From Roseicitreum antarcticum (GTDB taxonomy: Bacteria; Pseudomonadota; Alphaproteobacteria; Rhodobacterales; Rhodobacteraceae), in NCBI RefSeq assembly GCF_014681765.1, contig NZ_CP061498.1, forward strand, positions 2,555,501 to 2,619,500: a stretch of DNA of 64,000 nt. The letters run 5' to 3'. Below, one piece after another: positions 8,525-18,294 of this stretch. Made by a program: the position numbers and the translations under genes. The stretch's first letter is position 1; every line of letters begins with the position of its first letter. Below the pieces are notes generated by a model. It was given only the letters and a program-made list of their open reading frames with translations. It did no database searches and was not told where the DNA came from.

Positions 8525-9513
8525 AGCAAGCCGGCCTCCCGGATCAGGGCGATGGTGCCTTCCAGATCGGTAAGGGAGTTAACGTCGAATTCCGGCGCGG
8601 CGGCAACGGCGTCGCTGAAGCTCTGCCCCATGCCTGCTACGGGCACGATTCCCACACCCGTCACTGGGTATTCATACACATTGCCGGTGAAGTATTGCTG
8701 CGCGCCGTCGCTCAGCAGGTAGTTGATGAAGGCGATCGACTCTTCCTTGTTGTCGCTGCTTTCCAACACGCCGACGCCTGCGGGCATCATCAGGTTGCCG
8801 ATGTCGCCTGCTTCGCTGAACGAGGTCTGGGCGACCGGGAATTCCGCATCGGCGGCCAGGAAACGGCCGAGGTAGTAGTTGTTGGTCATGGCGATATCGG
8901 CTTCGCCATCCGCGATTGCCTGATAGGCGGCGGTGTTGTTGCGCACGATGATCGGTTCATTCGCGGCGATGCCTTGCAGCCATTCCAGCGCAGCTTCGTC
9001 GCTGGTAGCCACGCGCAGGGCGGCGACATGGGCGACGAATGACCCGTTCGTGGGCGGCAGCGCGATCCGGCCCTTGTACATCGGATCGGTCATGTCGGTC
9101 ATGGTGGCGGGCAGCTCTTCCGCGCTCAGACGTTCGGGGGAATAGGCGACCACGCGGGCACGGCCCGAGGTGCCGATCCATTTGCCATCAGCGTCGCGGT
9201 AAACGGCATCGACCTTTTCCAGCGTCTCGGCGGGCAGATCGGCAAACTGGCCCTTCACGGCGCCCAGTGCGGCCACGTCTTGCGCCCAGTACACGTCGGC
9301 GGGCGAGGCATCGCCCTCTTCTTGCAACAGGATCGCCAATTCGGCGGTGCCGGCATAGCGCACGTTTACCTCGATCCCGGTATCGGCGGTGAAGGCCGCG
9401 ATGATCGGAGCTACCAGCGTTTCGCCCCGCCCGGAATACAGTGTGACATCGGCAGCCAGCGGCGTGGCGGCCAGCGTTGAGAGAGCGAGAACAGAGGTGC
9501 GAAGAACGGTCAT
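8521..9513 (-). CDS. Fe(III) ABC transporter, periplasmic iron-binding protein (FbpA type)
   Basis: Periplasmic ferric-ion-binding protein (330 aa) delivering iron to the permease. A Sec signal peptide (MTVLRTSVLALSTLAATPLAA) is followed by the family start DVTLYSGRGE. The paired tyrosines of the iron site are seen in MTNNYYLGRF, together with AQDVAALGAV and the VYEYPVTGVG block. ATG 9513 has an AAAGGA site six bases upstream and begins the signal peptide; a start at 9552 would put 13 polar residues in front and is rejected. First gene of the operon. Confidence 0.9.
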   Translation of the reverse strand: MTVLRTSVLALSTLAATPLAADVTLYSGRGETLVAPIIAAFTADTGIEVNVRYAGTAELAILLQEEGDASPADVYWAQDVAALGAVKGQFADLPAETLEKVDAVYRDADGKWIGTSGRARVVAYSPERLSAEELPATMTDMTDPMYKGRIALPPTNGSFVAHVAALRVATSDEAALEWLQGIAANEPIIVRNNTAAYQAIADGEADIAMTNNYYLGRFLAADAEFPVAQTSFSEAGDIGNLMMPAGVGVLESSDNKEESIAFINYLLSDGAQQYFTGNVYEYPVTGVGIVPVAGMGQSFSDAVAAAPEFDVNSLTDLEGTIALIREAGLL

Positions 9514-9826
9514 GTTGATCCTTTCAATATGCGTCGAGCAGACGTTATTCAATGCAGGAAGCGTGTTGCGATACCGAGCGACGGGCGCGACTGCCGGTGC
9601 CGGAAAGGCGTAATCCCTACTAAGTTCGTCGGATATTATACCCTACATCTTTAGTCAAGATATTTTGGCCCCGCTGTCTGACGGCTCAGCGCCGCATCTG
9701 CATCGCCCGATTGCCTTCCGGTGATCTGCACCCTGCCAGAGCATTTTTTGGGTCTTGGCGCGCCCTTGCACCCGAAGCGGAGCTGTGCGATATATGTGTT
9801 ATAGTATCACATAACAGGTCGAACCC
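9514..9826. promoter_or_regulatory. Divergent intergenic region between the iron importer and the CobW-family gene
   Basis: The 313-bp gap has AT-rich patches unlike its neighbours. On the minus strand a TATAAT hexamer lies near 9634-9639, a plausible -10 for the iron operon, though no -35 at 17 bp is convincing. The TTGACT seen upstream is only 12 bp away. No canonical Irr, RirA or Fur box was recognised. The right end holds the Zur-like palindrome listed separately. No gene is seen here. Confidence 0.4.
9798..9815. promoter_or_regulatory. Zur-like operator in front of the COG0523 GTPase gene
   Basis: GTTATAGTATCACATAAC is an 18-bp inverted repeat (GTTAT arms, ATAAC return) ending 11 bases before the ATG. 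Alphaproteobacterial Zur boxes are AT-rich palindromes of this GTTAT...ATAAC form, and zinc-starvation COG0523 GTPases are common Zur targets. A TATAGT that could serve as -10 lies inside the palindrome. Binding by Zur is inferred. Confidence 0.55.
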
Positions 9827-11038
9827 ATGCCCCCTATGCACCCACGTCTTCCGGTCACAGTTTTGTCGGGCTTTCTTGGCGCAGGCAAAACTACCCTTCT
9901 GAATCATGTCCTGAACAACCGTGAGGGCCGCCGCGTCGCGGTGATCGTCAATGACATGTCCGAAGTGAATATCGACGCCGATCTGGTCAACGCGGGTGTC
10001 GACCTCAAGCGTTCTGAGGAAACGCTGGTCGAAATGTCGAACGGCTGTATCTGCTGCACTCTGCGCGACGACCTGCTGCAAGAGGTCCGTAAACTGGCGA
10101 CTGAAGGACGGTTTGATTATCTGCTGATCGAATCCACCGGGGTATCCGAACCGCTGCCCGTCGCCGCAACCTTCGATTTCCGTGATGAGGCGGGCGATAG
10201 CCTGTCCGACGTGTCGCGGCTGGATACCATGGTCACGGTGGTGGATGCGTTCAACCTGCTCAAGGATTTCTCCAGCCATGATTTCCTGTCCGACCGGGGC
10301 GAGGTGATGGGCGAGGGGGATGAACGCACGCTGGTGCATCTGTTGACTGATCAGATCGAATTCGCCGATGTCATCATCCTCAACAAGGTCAGCGACGCGG
10401 GCCCCGAACGGGTGGACGCCGCGCGCAAGATCATCAAATCGCTTAACCCGGGCGCAAAGTTGATCGAGACAGACAACAGCCGCGTCGATGGCGCTGCGAT
10501 TTTTGATACCGGGCTCTTCGATTTTGACCGCGCGCATGAACATCCGCTGTGGGCGCAAGAGCTTTACGGCTTTGCCGATCATGTACCGGAAACCGAGGAA
10601 TACGGCGTGTCCTCTTTCGTTTACCGGGCACGCGCGCCGTTTGATCCGGTGAAAATCCACGCGGTTCTGAACGGCGACCTGCCGGGGGTCATCCGGTCCA
10701 AGGGGCATTTCTGGCTGGCCACGCGGCCCAATTGGGTTGCCGAATTCTCGCTGGCGGGTGCGTTGTCATCGGTGACGCCCCTGGGCGGCTGGTGGGCAGC
10801 CGTCCCGCGCGACCGCTGGCCCGACCATCCCGACATGCTGGCGCAGATGCGCGAACACTGGGTGGAGCCCTGGGGCGATCGGCGCCAGGAACTGGTGTTC
10901 ATCGGCGCGGGCATGGACCGCGCGACCCTGACCGCCGCGCTGGATGCCTGCCTGGTCGATGCCGCCGATTTCACGCCCGATGCCTGGCGGGCGCTGCCCG
11001 ATCCGTTCCCGCAATGGGGCGGGCGCAAGGCTGCGTGA
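9827..11038 (+). CDS. COG0523 (CobW/ZigA/YeiR-like) G3E-family GTP-binding metallochaperone
   Basis: Cytoplasmic GTPase (403 aa), probably a zinc insertase/chaperone used under zinc limitation. Walker [10 protein letters not shown] is at residues 15-23. The diagnostic CxCC metal site is NGCICC at 72-77 (C74, C76, C77), with the guanine-specificity motif LNKVSD near 185-190. The C-terminal CobW_C domain begins near residue 262 ([13 protein letters not shown]). The Zur-like palindrome upstream favours a zinc rather than cobalt (cobalamin) role. An alternative ATG lies at residue 4. The next gene begins two bases after its stop. Confidence 0.9.
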   Translation: MPPMHPRLPVTVLSGFLGAGKTTLLNHVLNNREGRRVAVIVNDMSEVNIDADLVNAGVDLKRSEETLVEMSNGCICCTLRDDLLQEVRKLATEGRFDYLLIESTGVSEPLPVAATFDFRDEAGDSLSDVSRLDTMVTVVDAFNLLKDFSSHDFLSDRGEVMGEGDERTLVHLLTDQIEFADVIILNKVSDAGPERVDAARKIIKSLNPGAKLIETDNSRVDGAAIFDTGLFDFDRAHEHPLWAQELYGFADHVPETEEYGVSSFVYRARAPFDPVKIHAVLNGDLPGVIRSKGHFWLATRPNWVAEFSLAGALSSVTPLGGWWAAVPRDRWPDHPDMLAQMREHWVEPWGDRRQELVFIGAGMDRATLTAALDACLVDAADFTPDAWRALPDPFPQWGGRKAA

Positions 11039-11039
11039 C

Positions 11040-11324
11040 ATGCGGGGCAATACGGTTTCCACGCTGCGCCGCCGTGCCAGCCCGATGGCAGCCTTCGACC
11101 GGCTGCCGCCCGACCTGCGCCGCTGGTTGCACGATGCGGCGCTGCCGTGGTCCCCGGCTTCGGCGCTGAAATTGTGGCACAAGGCGTTGCGGCAGGCCGG
11201 GGGTGACCCGGCCCGCGCCCGCGCTGCGCTGGACGCCGCGCAGGCGCGCGCGATCGCTCGGGACGCCCGCCGTATCTGGGGCGCGCGCCATCCGCAGGCG
11301 GCGGTTGCGTGCCGCGCGGGCTGA
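11040..11324 (+). CDS. Small conserved protein, DUF6525-like
   Basis: A 94-aa basic protein (LRRRASPMAAFDRLPPDLRRWL...ALPWSPASALKLWHKAL) resembling a family seen in Rhodobacterales and recalled as DUF6525; the assignment is from memory. No signal peptide or membrane segment. It starts one base after the GTPase stop, so the two are probably translated together, which would put it under the same zinc control. Function unknown. Confidence 0.65.
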   Translation: MRGNTVSTLRRRASPMAAFDRLPPDLRRWLHDAALPWSPASALKLWHKALRQAGGDPARARAALDAAQARAIARDARRIWGARHPQAAVACRAG

Positions 11325-11455
11325 CGGTGGACAATCGGCGCAGTGCAGCGCCCGGCCAAGGGCGTGCCGCCCGCTATCGGGTACCGTCGGCACTGCCCCT
11401 TGCACCTGCCGCGCTTGGGTGCCACAAATCCTCAACCCTGTTGAGGAGCAAAACC

Positions 11456-12895
11456 ATGCAGACAGATAAATTCTACATCAACGGCGCGTGGACCGCCCCT
11501 GCGGCGCAGAACCCGCTTGATGTCATCAATCCGTCGACCGAAGAGGTCTGTGCGACCATCATGTTGGGCGGTCAGGCCGATACCGATGCAGCGGTCGCGG
11601 CGGCGCGTGCAGCGCTGCCGGGCTGGATGCACAGCGACCCTGCCGACCGCCTCGCCCTCGTCCGCCGTGTGCTGGAGGTCTACAAGGCACGCGCCGAGGA
11701 TATGGCGCAGGCGATCAGCCTGGAAATGGGCGCGCCCATCGACTTTGCCCGCAGCTCGCAGGTGGGGGCGGGTACTTCGCATATCACCAATTTCATCGCC
11801 GCTTTTGATCAGGTGGAATTCGACGCGCCCTTAGGCGACCACGCACCCAACGATCGGATCATCAAGGAGGCTGTCGGGGTCTGCGGGCTGATCACGCCGT
11901 GGAACTGGCCGATGAATCAGGTGACGCTGAAGGTCATTCCGGCGCTGCTGGCCGGCTGCACCATGGTGCTGAAACCCTCGGAGGTGGCGCCGCTGTCGTC
12001 GATCATCTGGGCTGAGATCCTGCATGACGCGGGTACGCCTGCGGGTGTGTTCAACATGGTGCATGGCGACGGGCCGGGGGTGGGCACGCAGCTTTCCTCG
12101 CATACTGATATCGACATGATTTCGTTCACCGGGTCGACCCGCGCGGGCATTGCGATTTCCAAGGCTGCCGCCGAAACGCTGAAGCGTGTGCATCTGGAAC
12201 TGGGCGGCAAGGGCGCGAATATCGTCTTTGCCGATGCCGATGAGGCCGCAGTCAGCAGGGGCGTGGCGCATTGCTTCAACAACGTGGGGCAGTCCTGCAA
12301 CGCTCCCACCCGGATGCTGGTGCAGCGCGACATCTATGACGCCGCGGTGGAAACCGCCCGCAAAACCGCCGAGTCGATCCGCGTGGGGTCCAGCGTCGAG
12401 GCTGGCAAACATATCGGCCCCGTGGTCAGCGCGGCGCAGTTCGACAAGATCCAGGGACTGATTCAGAAGGGTATCGATGAGGGCGCGCGGCTCGTCACCG
12501 GCGGTGTCGGGCGGCCTGACGGGCTGAACCGGGGCTATTTCGTCCGCCCCACAGTCTTTGCCGATGTCTCCAACGACATGACCATCGCGCGCGAAGAGAT
12601 CTTTGGTCCCGTGTTGTCGATGATCCCCTTCGGCACCGAGGATGAGGCGATCCGCATCGCCAATGACACCCCTTACGGCCTGACCAACTATGTCCAGTCG
12701 CAAGATGGCGCGCGCCGCAACCGCGTTGCGCGGCAACTGCGGTCCGGCATGGTCGAGATGAACGGCAAAAGCCGGGGCGCGGGCTCGCCCTTTGGCGGGA
12801 TGAAACAATCCGGCAATGGGCGCGAAGGCGGCATCTGGGGGATCGAGGATTTCCTGGAGGTCAAGTCGATTTCCGCCTGGGACACCGGCGCCTGA
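11456..12895 (+). CDS. NAD(P)-dependent aldehyde dehydrogenase family protein
   Basis: Aldehyde dehydrogenase (479 aa) oxidising an unknown aldehyde to its acid. The Rossmann site is TPWNWPMNQ near residue 148, the cofactor loop FTGSTRAG near 224, the general-base Glu 248 in ELGGKG and the nucleophile Cys 281 in GQSCNAP. A strong GAGGAG lies about 10 bases before ATG 11456, which excludes the longer frame from 11309. Monocistronic; a hairpin separates it from the convergent glycosyltransferase. The substrate cannot be told from sequence. Confidence 0.9.
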   Translation: MQTDKFYINGAWTAPAAQNPLDVINPSTEEVCATIMLGGQADTDAAVAAARAALPGWMHSDPADRLALVRRVLEVYKARAEDMAQAISLEMGAPIDFARSSQVGAGTSHITNFIAAFDQVEFDAPLGDHAPNDRIIKEAVGVCGLITPWNWPMNQVTLKVIPALLAGCTMVLKPSEVAPLSSIIWAEILHDAGTPAGVFNMVHGDGPGVGTQLSSHTDIDMISFTGSTRAGIAISKAAAETLKRVHLELGGKGANIVFADADEAAVSRGVAHCFNNVGQSCNAPTRMLVQRDIYDAAVETARKTAESIRVGSSVEAGKHIGPVVSAAQFDKIQGLIQKGIDEGARLVTGGVGRPDGLNRGYFVRPTVFADVSNDMTIAREEIFGPVLSMIPFGTEDEAIRIANDTPYGLTNYVQSQDGARRNRVARQLRSGMVEMNGKSRGAGSPFGGMKQSGNGREGGIWGIEDFLEVKSISAWDTGA

Positions 12896-12932
12896 CACCT
12901 TAGGGGCCGACCGGTCCCAGGGCACAACCGAT

Positions 12933-12956
12933 GCGCGGGCAAGATCCTGCCCGCGC
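12933..12956. terminator. Hairpin between convergent genes
   Basis: GCGCGGGCA at 12933-12941, loop AGATCC, and TGCCCGCGC at 12948-12956 form a 9-bp GC-rich stem that abuts the glycosyltransferase stop codon. The T-tract is weak on both sides, so termination may be partial or bidirectional. Confidence 0.5.
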
Positions 12957-14162
12957 TTACCCCGCCACAATTGCCTCCGAAAACAGCGCCCGCAACTGTG
13001 CGGCGTTTTGCGTGACGTCATGCAGGTCACTGACCCGCCGACGCCCTTCGCGCCCCATCGCCTCCAGCTCGCCCTCGGGCGCGTGCAACGCGGCTTCCAT
13101 CGCGCCCGCAATCGCATCGACCGACCCCGCCGGGATGATCCAGCCGCAATCGGCATTCAGCAGTTCGGGGATACCCGCGATATAGGTGGAAATCACCGGC
13201 CGCCCCATCGCCATCGCTTCCATGATGACAATCGGCAGCCCTTCGGCGAAACTGGGCAGCAGCAGCGCCCGTGCGCCTGCCAGATGCGCGCGCACCTGCG
13301 CATTGCTTTGCCATCCCAGCAACTGCACATGCCCCGACAGCCCGGCGCGGGTGACCTCGGCCTCGACCTCTGCCCGCGTTTCACCGTCGCCGATCAGGAT
13401 CAGCTGTGCCTTCGGGTGGTTCTGCACCACCTGCGCCAGCGCGCGGACAACCAACACTTGCGCCTTTTGCGGGCACAGCCGCCCGACGCAGACGAAGGGC
13501 GCGCCGTTGAACCCGGCCCCTTCGGGCGTAAATTCTGCCGGATCGACACCGCAGCGCACCACATGCAGCTTTTCCCAATGCGCCATGCCACCCGCCAGCG
13601 CCAGCTGGACCCGCGCGAATTCGGTGATCGCCACGCCAAACCGCGCCCGCGCGATCTTCATCGCCAGCGAGGATTGCGCCGGGTTCACGAATTCATCTGG
13701 CCCATGCGCGGTAAAGCTGTAGCCCGGCCCGCCCATAGAATGGCACAGCATCGCCACGCCTGCCGAATTGGTGGAGAAATGCGTGTGAATGTGGTGGATG
13801 CCGTCGCGCCTCGTGCGTTGCAGCAGCGACACGGCTTCCAGCAGATAGGCGCAATGCGCCACAACTTGCCCGCCCGCTGCCGCCATCATGCGCAGCATCA
13901 TCCACAGGCCTGGCAGCACGCGCAGTGGGTTGCGGAGCAGTTCCGCCAGAAAGCGCCGGATCAGCCCGGTATCCTGGCCGATCAAAAGATATTGTGTGCG
14001 CGCGATCTCCGCCTGATCGGCGGGATCGACGAGCGGTTCTGCCCAGGGGCGGATCGCATAGCGCATTACCTCGGTGCCCATCGCTTCATGCGCCGCCATC
14101 TCTCGCCGGATGAAGGTGGTCGAGGTGATCGGATAGGTGTTCATCAGATAACCGATGCGCAT
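12957..14162 (-). CDS. Glycosyltransferase, GT4 family (GT-B fold)
   Basis: Retaining glycosyltransferase (401 aa), probably acting in exopolysaccharide or surface glycan synthesis in the cytoplasm. A start block (MRIGYLMNTYPITSTTFIRRE) is typical of GT4 enzymes. The acceptor-side HIHTHFSTN motif is near residue 125. The C-terminal nucleotide-sugar domain shows FVCVGRLCPQK and the EX7E-type motif in PSFAEGLPIVIMEAMAMGRPV. ATG 14162 is chosen because the family homology begins exactly there; the frame runs on to 14351 without support. No other glycan gene is nearby. Confidence 0.86.
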   Translation of the reverse strand: MRIGYLMNTYPITSTTFIRREMAAHEAMGTEVMRYAIRPWAEPLVDPADQAEIARTQYLLIGQDTGLIRRFLAELLRNPLRVLPGLWMMLRMMAAAGGQVVAHCAYLLEAVSLLQRTRRDGIHHIHTHFSTNSAGVAMLCHSMGGPGYSFTAHGPDEFVNPAQSSLAMKIARARFGVAITEFARVQLALAGGMAHWEKLHVVRCGVDPAEFTPEGAGFNGAPFVCVGRLCPQKAQVLVVRALAQVVQNHPKAQLILIGDGETRAEVEAEVTRAGLSGHVQLLGWQSNAQVRAHLAGARALLLPSFAEGLPIVIMEAMAMGRPVISTYIAGIPELLNADCGWIIPAGSVDAIAGAMEAALHAPEGELEAMGREGRRRVSDLHDVTQNAAQLRALFSEAIVAG

Positions 14163-14482
14163 GGGGTCGCTCCGTATTGCGTGGCCCGTACCGGGAAGGG
14201 CCCGGGTTCTGAGGGGGCATTCCACAGCCTTATGGCAATTTTCGGGCCATTGGACAGGACTTTTGAACATTGGCTGGGGTAAGGTATTGCGAAGGCCGCC
14301 CAATTCGGCGCTGAGAATGTGCTCTGCATCGTGTCTGGGCGGATCTTGCAACGCGGCGCTTTTTCTTGCTTGTTGCCCCCCCGGCGTGCCAGCCCGCCTG
14401 CTTCACCCGGCACGACCAAGTTCAGCGCCCCTGCCGCAAACGCCCATTGACCAAACCCGGCGCATTTGGCATCAGCATCGCC
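14163..14482. other. Intergenic region, no gene seen
   Basis: This gap separates the divergent glycosyltransferase and DUF952 genes. Short frames cross it but lack ribosome sites and protein-like composition. It must hold both promoters; no consensus promoter, operator or hairpin stands out. Confidence 0.4.
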
Positions 14483-14821
14483 ATGGTTATTTACAAGATC
14501 TTTCGCCGCCCCGAATGGGACAGCCTGCGCCAGTCAGGGCAGACGCTGGGCGCGCCCATTGACCTGAGCGACGGGTATATCCATTTCTCCACCACCGAAC
14601 AGGTGGTGGCCACGGCGGCAAAGCACTTCGCAGATGAATCAGACTTGGTGCTGGTGGCGGTCGATCCCGATAAGCTGGGCGCCGCACTGGTCTGGGAGCC
14701 TGCGCGCGATGGTGCGCTTTTCCCGCATCTTTATGCGGCGCTGCCGATATCGGCGGTGGTCTGGGATACCTCGCTGCCGCTGGGTGCAGCGGGCCATATT
14801 TTCCCACGGGACATGATTTGA
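14483..14821 (+). CDS. DUF952 family protein
   Basis: Small cytoplasmic protein (112 aa) of the DUF952 family, whose role is unknown. Family features are the N-terminal [12 protein letters not shown], the [12 protein letters not shown] motif near residue 31, and the HLYAALP and GHIFPRDM blocks near the end. ATG 14483 lies just upstream of the conserved part; no strong Shine-Dalgarno is visible. Its TGA overlaps the TTG start of pyrD, so the two are translationally coupled, as often seen in alphaproteobacteria. Confidence 0.85.
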   Translation: MVIYKIFRRPEWDSLRQSGQTLGAPIDLSDGYIHFSTTEQVVATAAKHFADESDLVLVAVDPDKLGAALVWEPARDGALFPHLYAALPISAVVWDTSLPLGAAGHIFPRDMI

Positions 14822-15879
14822 GCGGGGGGCTTGAGGCGCTGGGAATGAAGGCGCTGCGCCTGCTGGACCCGGAACGCGCCCATGGCGCGGCGCTGTTGGC
14901 GCTGCGTGGCGGCCTGGCCCCGCGCGTGCCCTTGGTGACGAATGCGCGGCTGCGCGTGCAACTGGCCGGGCTGGACCTGCCCAACCCGGTCGGGCTGGCG
15001 GCGGGGTTCGACAAGAACGCCACCGCGCTGCATGGCCTGTCGCGCGCGGGCTTCGGCTTTGTCGAAGTGGGTGCTGCCACCCCGCGCCCGCAAGGCGGTA
15101 ATGCCCACCCCCGGCTGTACCGGCTGACGGAAGACCGCGCTGTCATCAACCGTTTCGGTTTCAACAACGACGGGGCCGAGGCCATTGCCCCCCGGCTGGC
15201 ACGCCGCCCGAAGGGGCTGGTTGTCGGGCTGAACCTGGGTGCGAACAAGGACAGCGACGACCGCGCGGGTGATTTTGCCACCGTTCTGCACCGCTGCGGC
15301 GCGTTGGTGGATTTCGCCACGGTCAATGTCTCTTCCCCCAATACCGAGAAACTGCGGGAATTGCAGGGCCCTGCGGCGCTGGCCGCTCTGCTGGCCCGGG
15401 TGCTGGAGGCGCGGGCGGGCCTGCCCCGCCCCATCCCGCTGTTCCTGAAGATTTCACCTGATCTGACACCGGCAGAACTGGACGATCTGGCCCGCGTAGC
15501 GGTTGATGCGGGGATCGACGGGATCATCGCCACCAACACGACGCTGGACCGCGACGGCCTGACATCTACGCATCGTGCGCAGGCTGGCGGGCTTTCGGGC
15601 GCGCCGCTGTTTGCGCGGTCGACCCGCCTTCTGGCGCAACTGTCGCTGCGGCTGGACGGCGCGATGCCGGTGATCGGTGTCGGTGGTGTAGGGTCCGGCG
15701 CGCAGGCCTATGCGAAGATCCGGGCGGGCGCGTCCGCGGTGCAGCTTTATTCAGCGCTGGTCTATGATGGTCTGTCGCTAACAGCGCGGATTGTCCGCGA
15801 ACTGGACGCGTTGCTGCAGGCTGACGGTTATGCCTCGGTCACGGATGCCGTGGGGACAGGGCGGCAGGACTGGCTATGA
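14818..15879 (+). CDS. pyrD: Quinone-dependent dihydroorotate dehydrogenase (class 2)
   Basis: Membrane-associated FMN enzyme (353 aa) of pyrimidine synthesis, passing electrons from dihydroorotate to ubiquinone. The N-terminal helical membrane-docking segment (residues 1-45) marks class 2. FMN and substrate motifs are [35 protein letters not shown] with the catalytic Ser, and GVGGVGSG. The start is TTG overlapping the upstream stop; ATG 14845 is possible but would trim the docking helix. The last 41 bases overlap the end of the convergent MATE gene. Confidence 0.93.
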   Translation: MSGGLEALGMKALRLLDPERAHGAALLALRGGLAPRVPLVTNARLRVQLAGLDLPNPVGLAAGFDKNATALHGLSRAGFGFVEVGAATPRPQGGNAHPRLYRLTEDRAVINRFGFNNDGAEAIAPRLARRPKGLVVGLNLGANKDSDDRAGDFATVLHRCGALVDFATVNVSSPNTEKLRELQGPAALAALLARVLEARAGLPRPIPLFLKISPDLTPAELDDLARVAVDAGIDGIIATNTTLDRDGLTSTHRAQAGGLSGAPLFARSTRLLAQLSLRLDGAMPVIGVGGVGSGAQAYAKIRAGASAVQLYSALVYDGLSLTARIVRELDALLQADGYASVTDAVGTGRQDWL

Positions 15880-17191
15880 CCCGCCGCTCCAACCCCGGAT
15901 AGGCCAGTCCCAGCAAGACCGCCCGCGCGATGGAGAGCACCAGAAAACCAAGCCACAACCCGTGGTTTTCCCAGACGGGCACCATCAGCCAGACCGCTGC
16001 GGCATAGATCGCCACCGACAGCGCCATCGCATTGCGCATCACCCGCGTTTCTGTCGCGCCGATGAAGATGCCGTCCAGCATATAGGCAGCGACGCTCAGC
16101 AAGGTTGCCGCCACCACATAGGGCAGGAAGATCCGCGCCGCCGCCTGCACCTCGGCGTCGCGCGCCATGGCGTCGATCATCAGCGGGCCGAACAGCCAGA
16201 ACCCCGCCGCCATCACCACTGCCACGCCAATGCCCCAGATGCTGGTCAGTACCCCGGCGCGGCGCAGGGCGTTGTAGGATCGCGCCCCCACCGCCTGCCC
16301 GATCAGGGTTTCAGCGGCAAAGGCGAAACCGTCCAGCGCATGGGCCGCGAGGGCCAGAAATTGCATCAGCACCTGATTGGCGGCCAGTGTCACATCGCCA
16401 AATCCCGCCCCGGTGAACAGGAACGAGGTCATGGCCCCTTGCAGCGCCACGGTGCGCAGCATGATGTCGCTGTTGACTGACAGCATGCGCTTTAGCCGCG
16501 CGCGGTCAAAGACCCGCGCCCAGTCACGCCATTGATCGCCCGCAAAAGCCGCGCGGCAGAGGTAGAGGCCGAAGGCGACCCCCGTCCATTCGGCGCACAG
16601 CGTGGCCACCGCGACGCCCTCGACGCCCCAGCCAAGGCCAAGCACGAACCACAGGTCCAGCACGATGTTGAGCCCGTTGATCCACAACTGTAGCAGGAGC
16701 ACAGCGCTGGTGCGCTCTGTCGCGATCAGCCAGCCGGTGACGGCATAAAGTGCAATGGTGGCAGGCGCCCCCCAGATGCGGATGGTCAGGTAGTCGCGGG
16801 CCAGCGACTCTACCTCGGCACTGGCAGGGGCAAGGCGAAACGCCAGTGCCACCAGCAGGCCCTGCCCGACGATCATGACCACGCCCGCCGCCACGCCGAT
16901 CATCAGAGCACGCATCAAGATCGCACCGCTTTCGGCCGTGTCGCCCGCGCCCACAGCCTGCGCCACAAGGCCCGACGTGCCCATGCGCAGGAACCCGAAG
17001 ATCCAGTAGACTGACGCAAGGATGATCGCGCCCAGCCCCACCGCGCCGATGGGGGCGGCGGCACCCATCTGCCCCACCACACCGGTATCGACGATGCCCA
17101 GGATCGGCACGCTGATATTGGCCAGCACGATCGGCACTGCGATTTTCAGGACGCGGCGGTGGGCCAGCGGTCCGACCACGCTGTCAGCCAT
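15839..17191 (-). CDS. MATE family efflux transporter (DinF/NorM-like)
   Basis: Inner-membrane cation-coupled exporter (about 450 aa, 12 predicted helices). The family start [21 protein letters not shown] and the [14 protein letters not shown] loop place it in the DinF-like branch. The substrate is unknown. Start ATG 17191; a GTG directly before it (17194) is equally possible. It overlaps the thioesterase stop by 8 bases, so it is the last gene of a three-gene operon. Its 3' end runs into pyrD on the other strand. Confidence 0.87.
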   Translation of the reverse strand: MADSVVGPLAHRRVLKIAVPIVLANISVPILGIVDTGVVGQMGAAAPIGAVGLGAIILASVYWIFGFLRMGTSGLVAQAVGAGDTAESGAILMRALMIGVAAGVVMIVGQGLLVALAFRLAPASAEVESLARDYLTIRIWGAPATIALYAVTGWLIATERTSAVLLLQLWINGLNIVLDLWFVLGLGWGVEGVAVATLCAEWTGVAFGLYLCRAAFAGDQWRDWARVFDRARLKRMLSVNSDIMLRTVALQGAMTSFLFTGAGFGDVTLAANQVLMQFLALAAHALDGFAFAAETLIGQAVGARSYNALRRAGVLTSIWGIGVAVVMAAGFWLFGPLMIDAMARDAEVQAAARIFLPYVVAATLLSVAAYMLDGIFIGATETRVMRNAMALSVAIYAAAVWLMVPVWENHGLWLGFLVLSIARAVLLGLAYPGLERRVIASPAALSPRHP

Positions 17192-17705
17192 CACGACCGC
17201 CCCGCTGCGGCATCAGGAAATGCCCCACTGCCTGCCCGAAGGGGCGGTCGCGGTTGTCCTGCCACGCCTCTACCTGCACGCTGGCATAGCGGCGGCCCGC
17301 GCGGTTGACCCTTGCGCGGGCATAGGCGTCGCGCGGCAGGCCGGAACGCAGGTAATCCACCGTGAAATCAATCGTCTTGGGCATTCGTGGCAGGTGCGTG
17401 GGGTCCAGCGATGCCGGGTCGATCCGCCCGGCCTCCATATCGTCCCACAGATGCACCCATGACAGTTGGATGATCGCCGTGACCTCCAGAAATGCCGCCG
17501 TCACGCCGCCATGGATCGCGGGCAAATGGGGGTTGCCGATTAGCATGTCGGCATAGGGCAGGATCGCTGTCAGCTCATCGCCCAGACGCTCAAACCGGAT
17601 ACCCAGAAACCGGATATAAGGCACGCCATCGACCAGCGCGCTCAACGCGCCATCTCGGCGCTGCTTGACGACCTGCACTGGATCGGGGCGCGCAGGGCTG
17701 CTCAT
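17184..17705 (-). CDS. PaaI-like hot-dog thioesterase (second of two)
   Basis: Hot-dog fold acyl-CoA thioesterase homologue (173 aa). Visible are the YIRFLGIRFERLGDELTAILPY strand, the HLPAIHGGVTAAFLEVTA active-site helix with the conserved HGG, and a later IDFTVDYLRSG strand. It starts in a 4-bp overlap (ATGA) with the other thioesterase, and both paralogues sit upstream of the MATE exporter. The shared operon suggests acyl-CoA or aromatic-CoA release. The substrate is not predictable. Confidence 0.82.
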   Translation of the reverse strand: MSSPARPDPVQVVKQRRDGALSALVDGVPYIRFLGIRFERLGDELTAILPYADMLIGNPHLPAIHGGVTAAFLEVTAIIQLSWVHLWDDMEAGRIDPASLDPTHLPRMPKTIDFTVDYLRSGLPRDAYARARVNRAGRRYASVQVEAWQDNRDRPFGQAVGHFLMPQRGGRDG

Positions 17706-18154
17706 GCCTCATCTCCATCCGATGTCTGGCGCGCGAAAGTGAAGGCGCCCGTTGCGGTGGCGACCGGGCGCGTCTGGTCCTCATCCGAGGCCGTCACGCG
17801 CACGAAGGCAACCGACCGGGTGACATGGTAGCACTCCGCCCGCGCGGTGATGCGCTGGCCCGGGGTGGCGCCGCGCATGTAGTCGATGCGCAGGTCGATC
17901 GTGGCGGTGGTGGCTGCGCCAGGATAGCTCATCACTGCGGCGCCGCAACAGGTGTCCATCAGCGCCGAAACCGCGCCGCCGTGGATGACGCGTGTGACCG
18001 GATCGCCGATCAGACGTGGGTCATACGCCATGCTGATCGTGGCAAATCCGTCGCCGATCTGGTCCAGTCGCAGCCCCAGGGCCTGCGCATGCGGCAGCGC
18101 TGCGATGAAATCCTCGGGCCGGGTTTGCGGCGGATGGGGTGACAGGTCTGGCAT
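17702..18154 (-). CDS. PaaI-like hot-dog thioesterase (first of two)
   Basis: Hot-dog thioesterase (150 aa) with the family pattern: GLRLDQIGDGFATISMAYDPRL, then VIHGGAVSALMDTCCG (HGG with the active-site helix), then TIDLRIDYMRG. ATG 18154 is the first start with a complete domain and leaves a normal 140-bp divergent region to the merR gene; the longer frame to 18256 is not needed. First gene of the thioesterase-thioesterase-MATE operon. Confidence 0.83.
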   Translation of the reverse strand: MPDLSPHPPQTRPEDFIAALPHAQALGLRLDQIGDGFATISMAYDPRLIGDPVTRVIHGGAVSALMDTCCGAAVMSYPGAATTATIDLRIDYMRGATPGQRITARAECYHVTRSVAFVRVTASDEDQTRPVATATGAFTFARQTSDGDEA

Positions 18155-18294
18155 GGGACAACCTTTGGCTCGGCTATGCCTTTTGTGGACAATCGGTTGC
18201 GAAAGGGCAAGCGCCGGTTTGCCGGGGACGGGCACAGATTGCACAGCGCCGCACAACCCTTTAGGGTCTGCCGCATTGATCAGGAGTGTGCGCC

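Noticed and set aside
9620-9665. Irr/RirA/Fur box for the iron operon
   Set aside because: No canonical motif could be found; the AT-rich patch and lone TATAAT are not enough.
12816-14282. 488-codon plus-strand frame opposite the glycosyltransferase
   Set aside because: Antisense shadow; no domain, no ribosome site, and the glycosyltransferase reading is clearly real.
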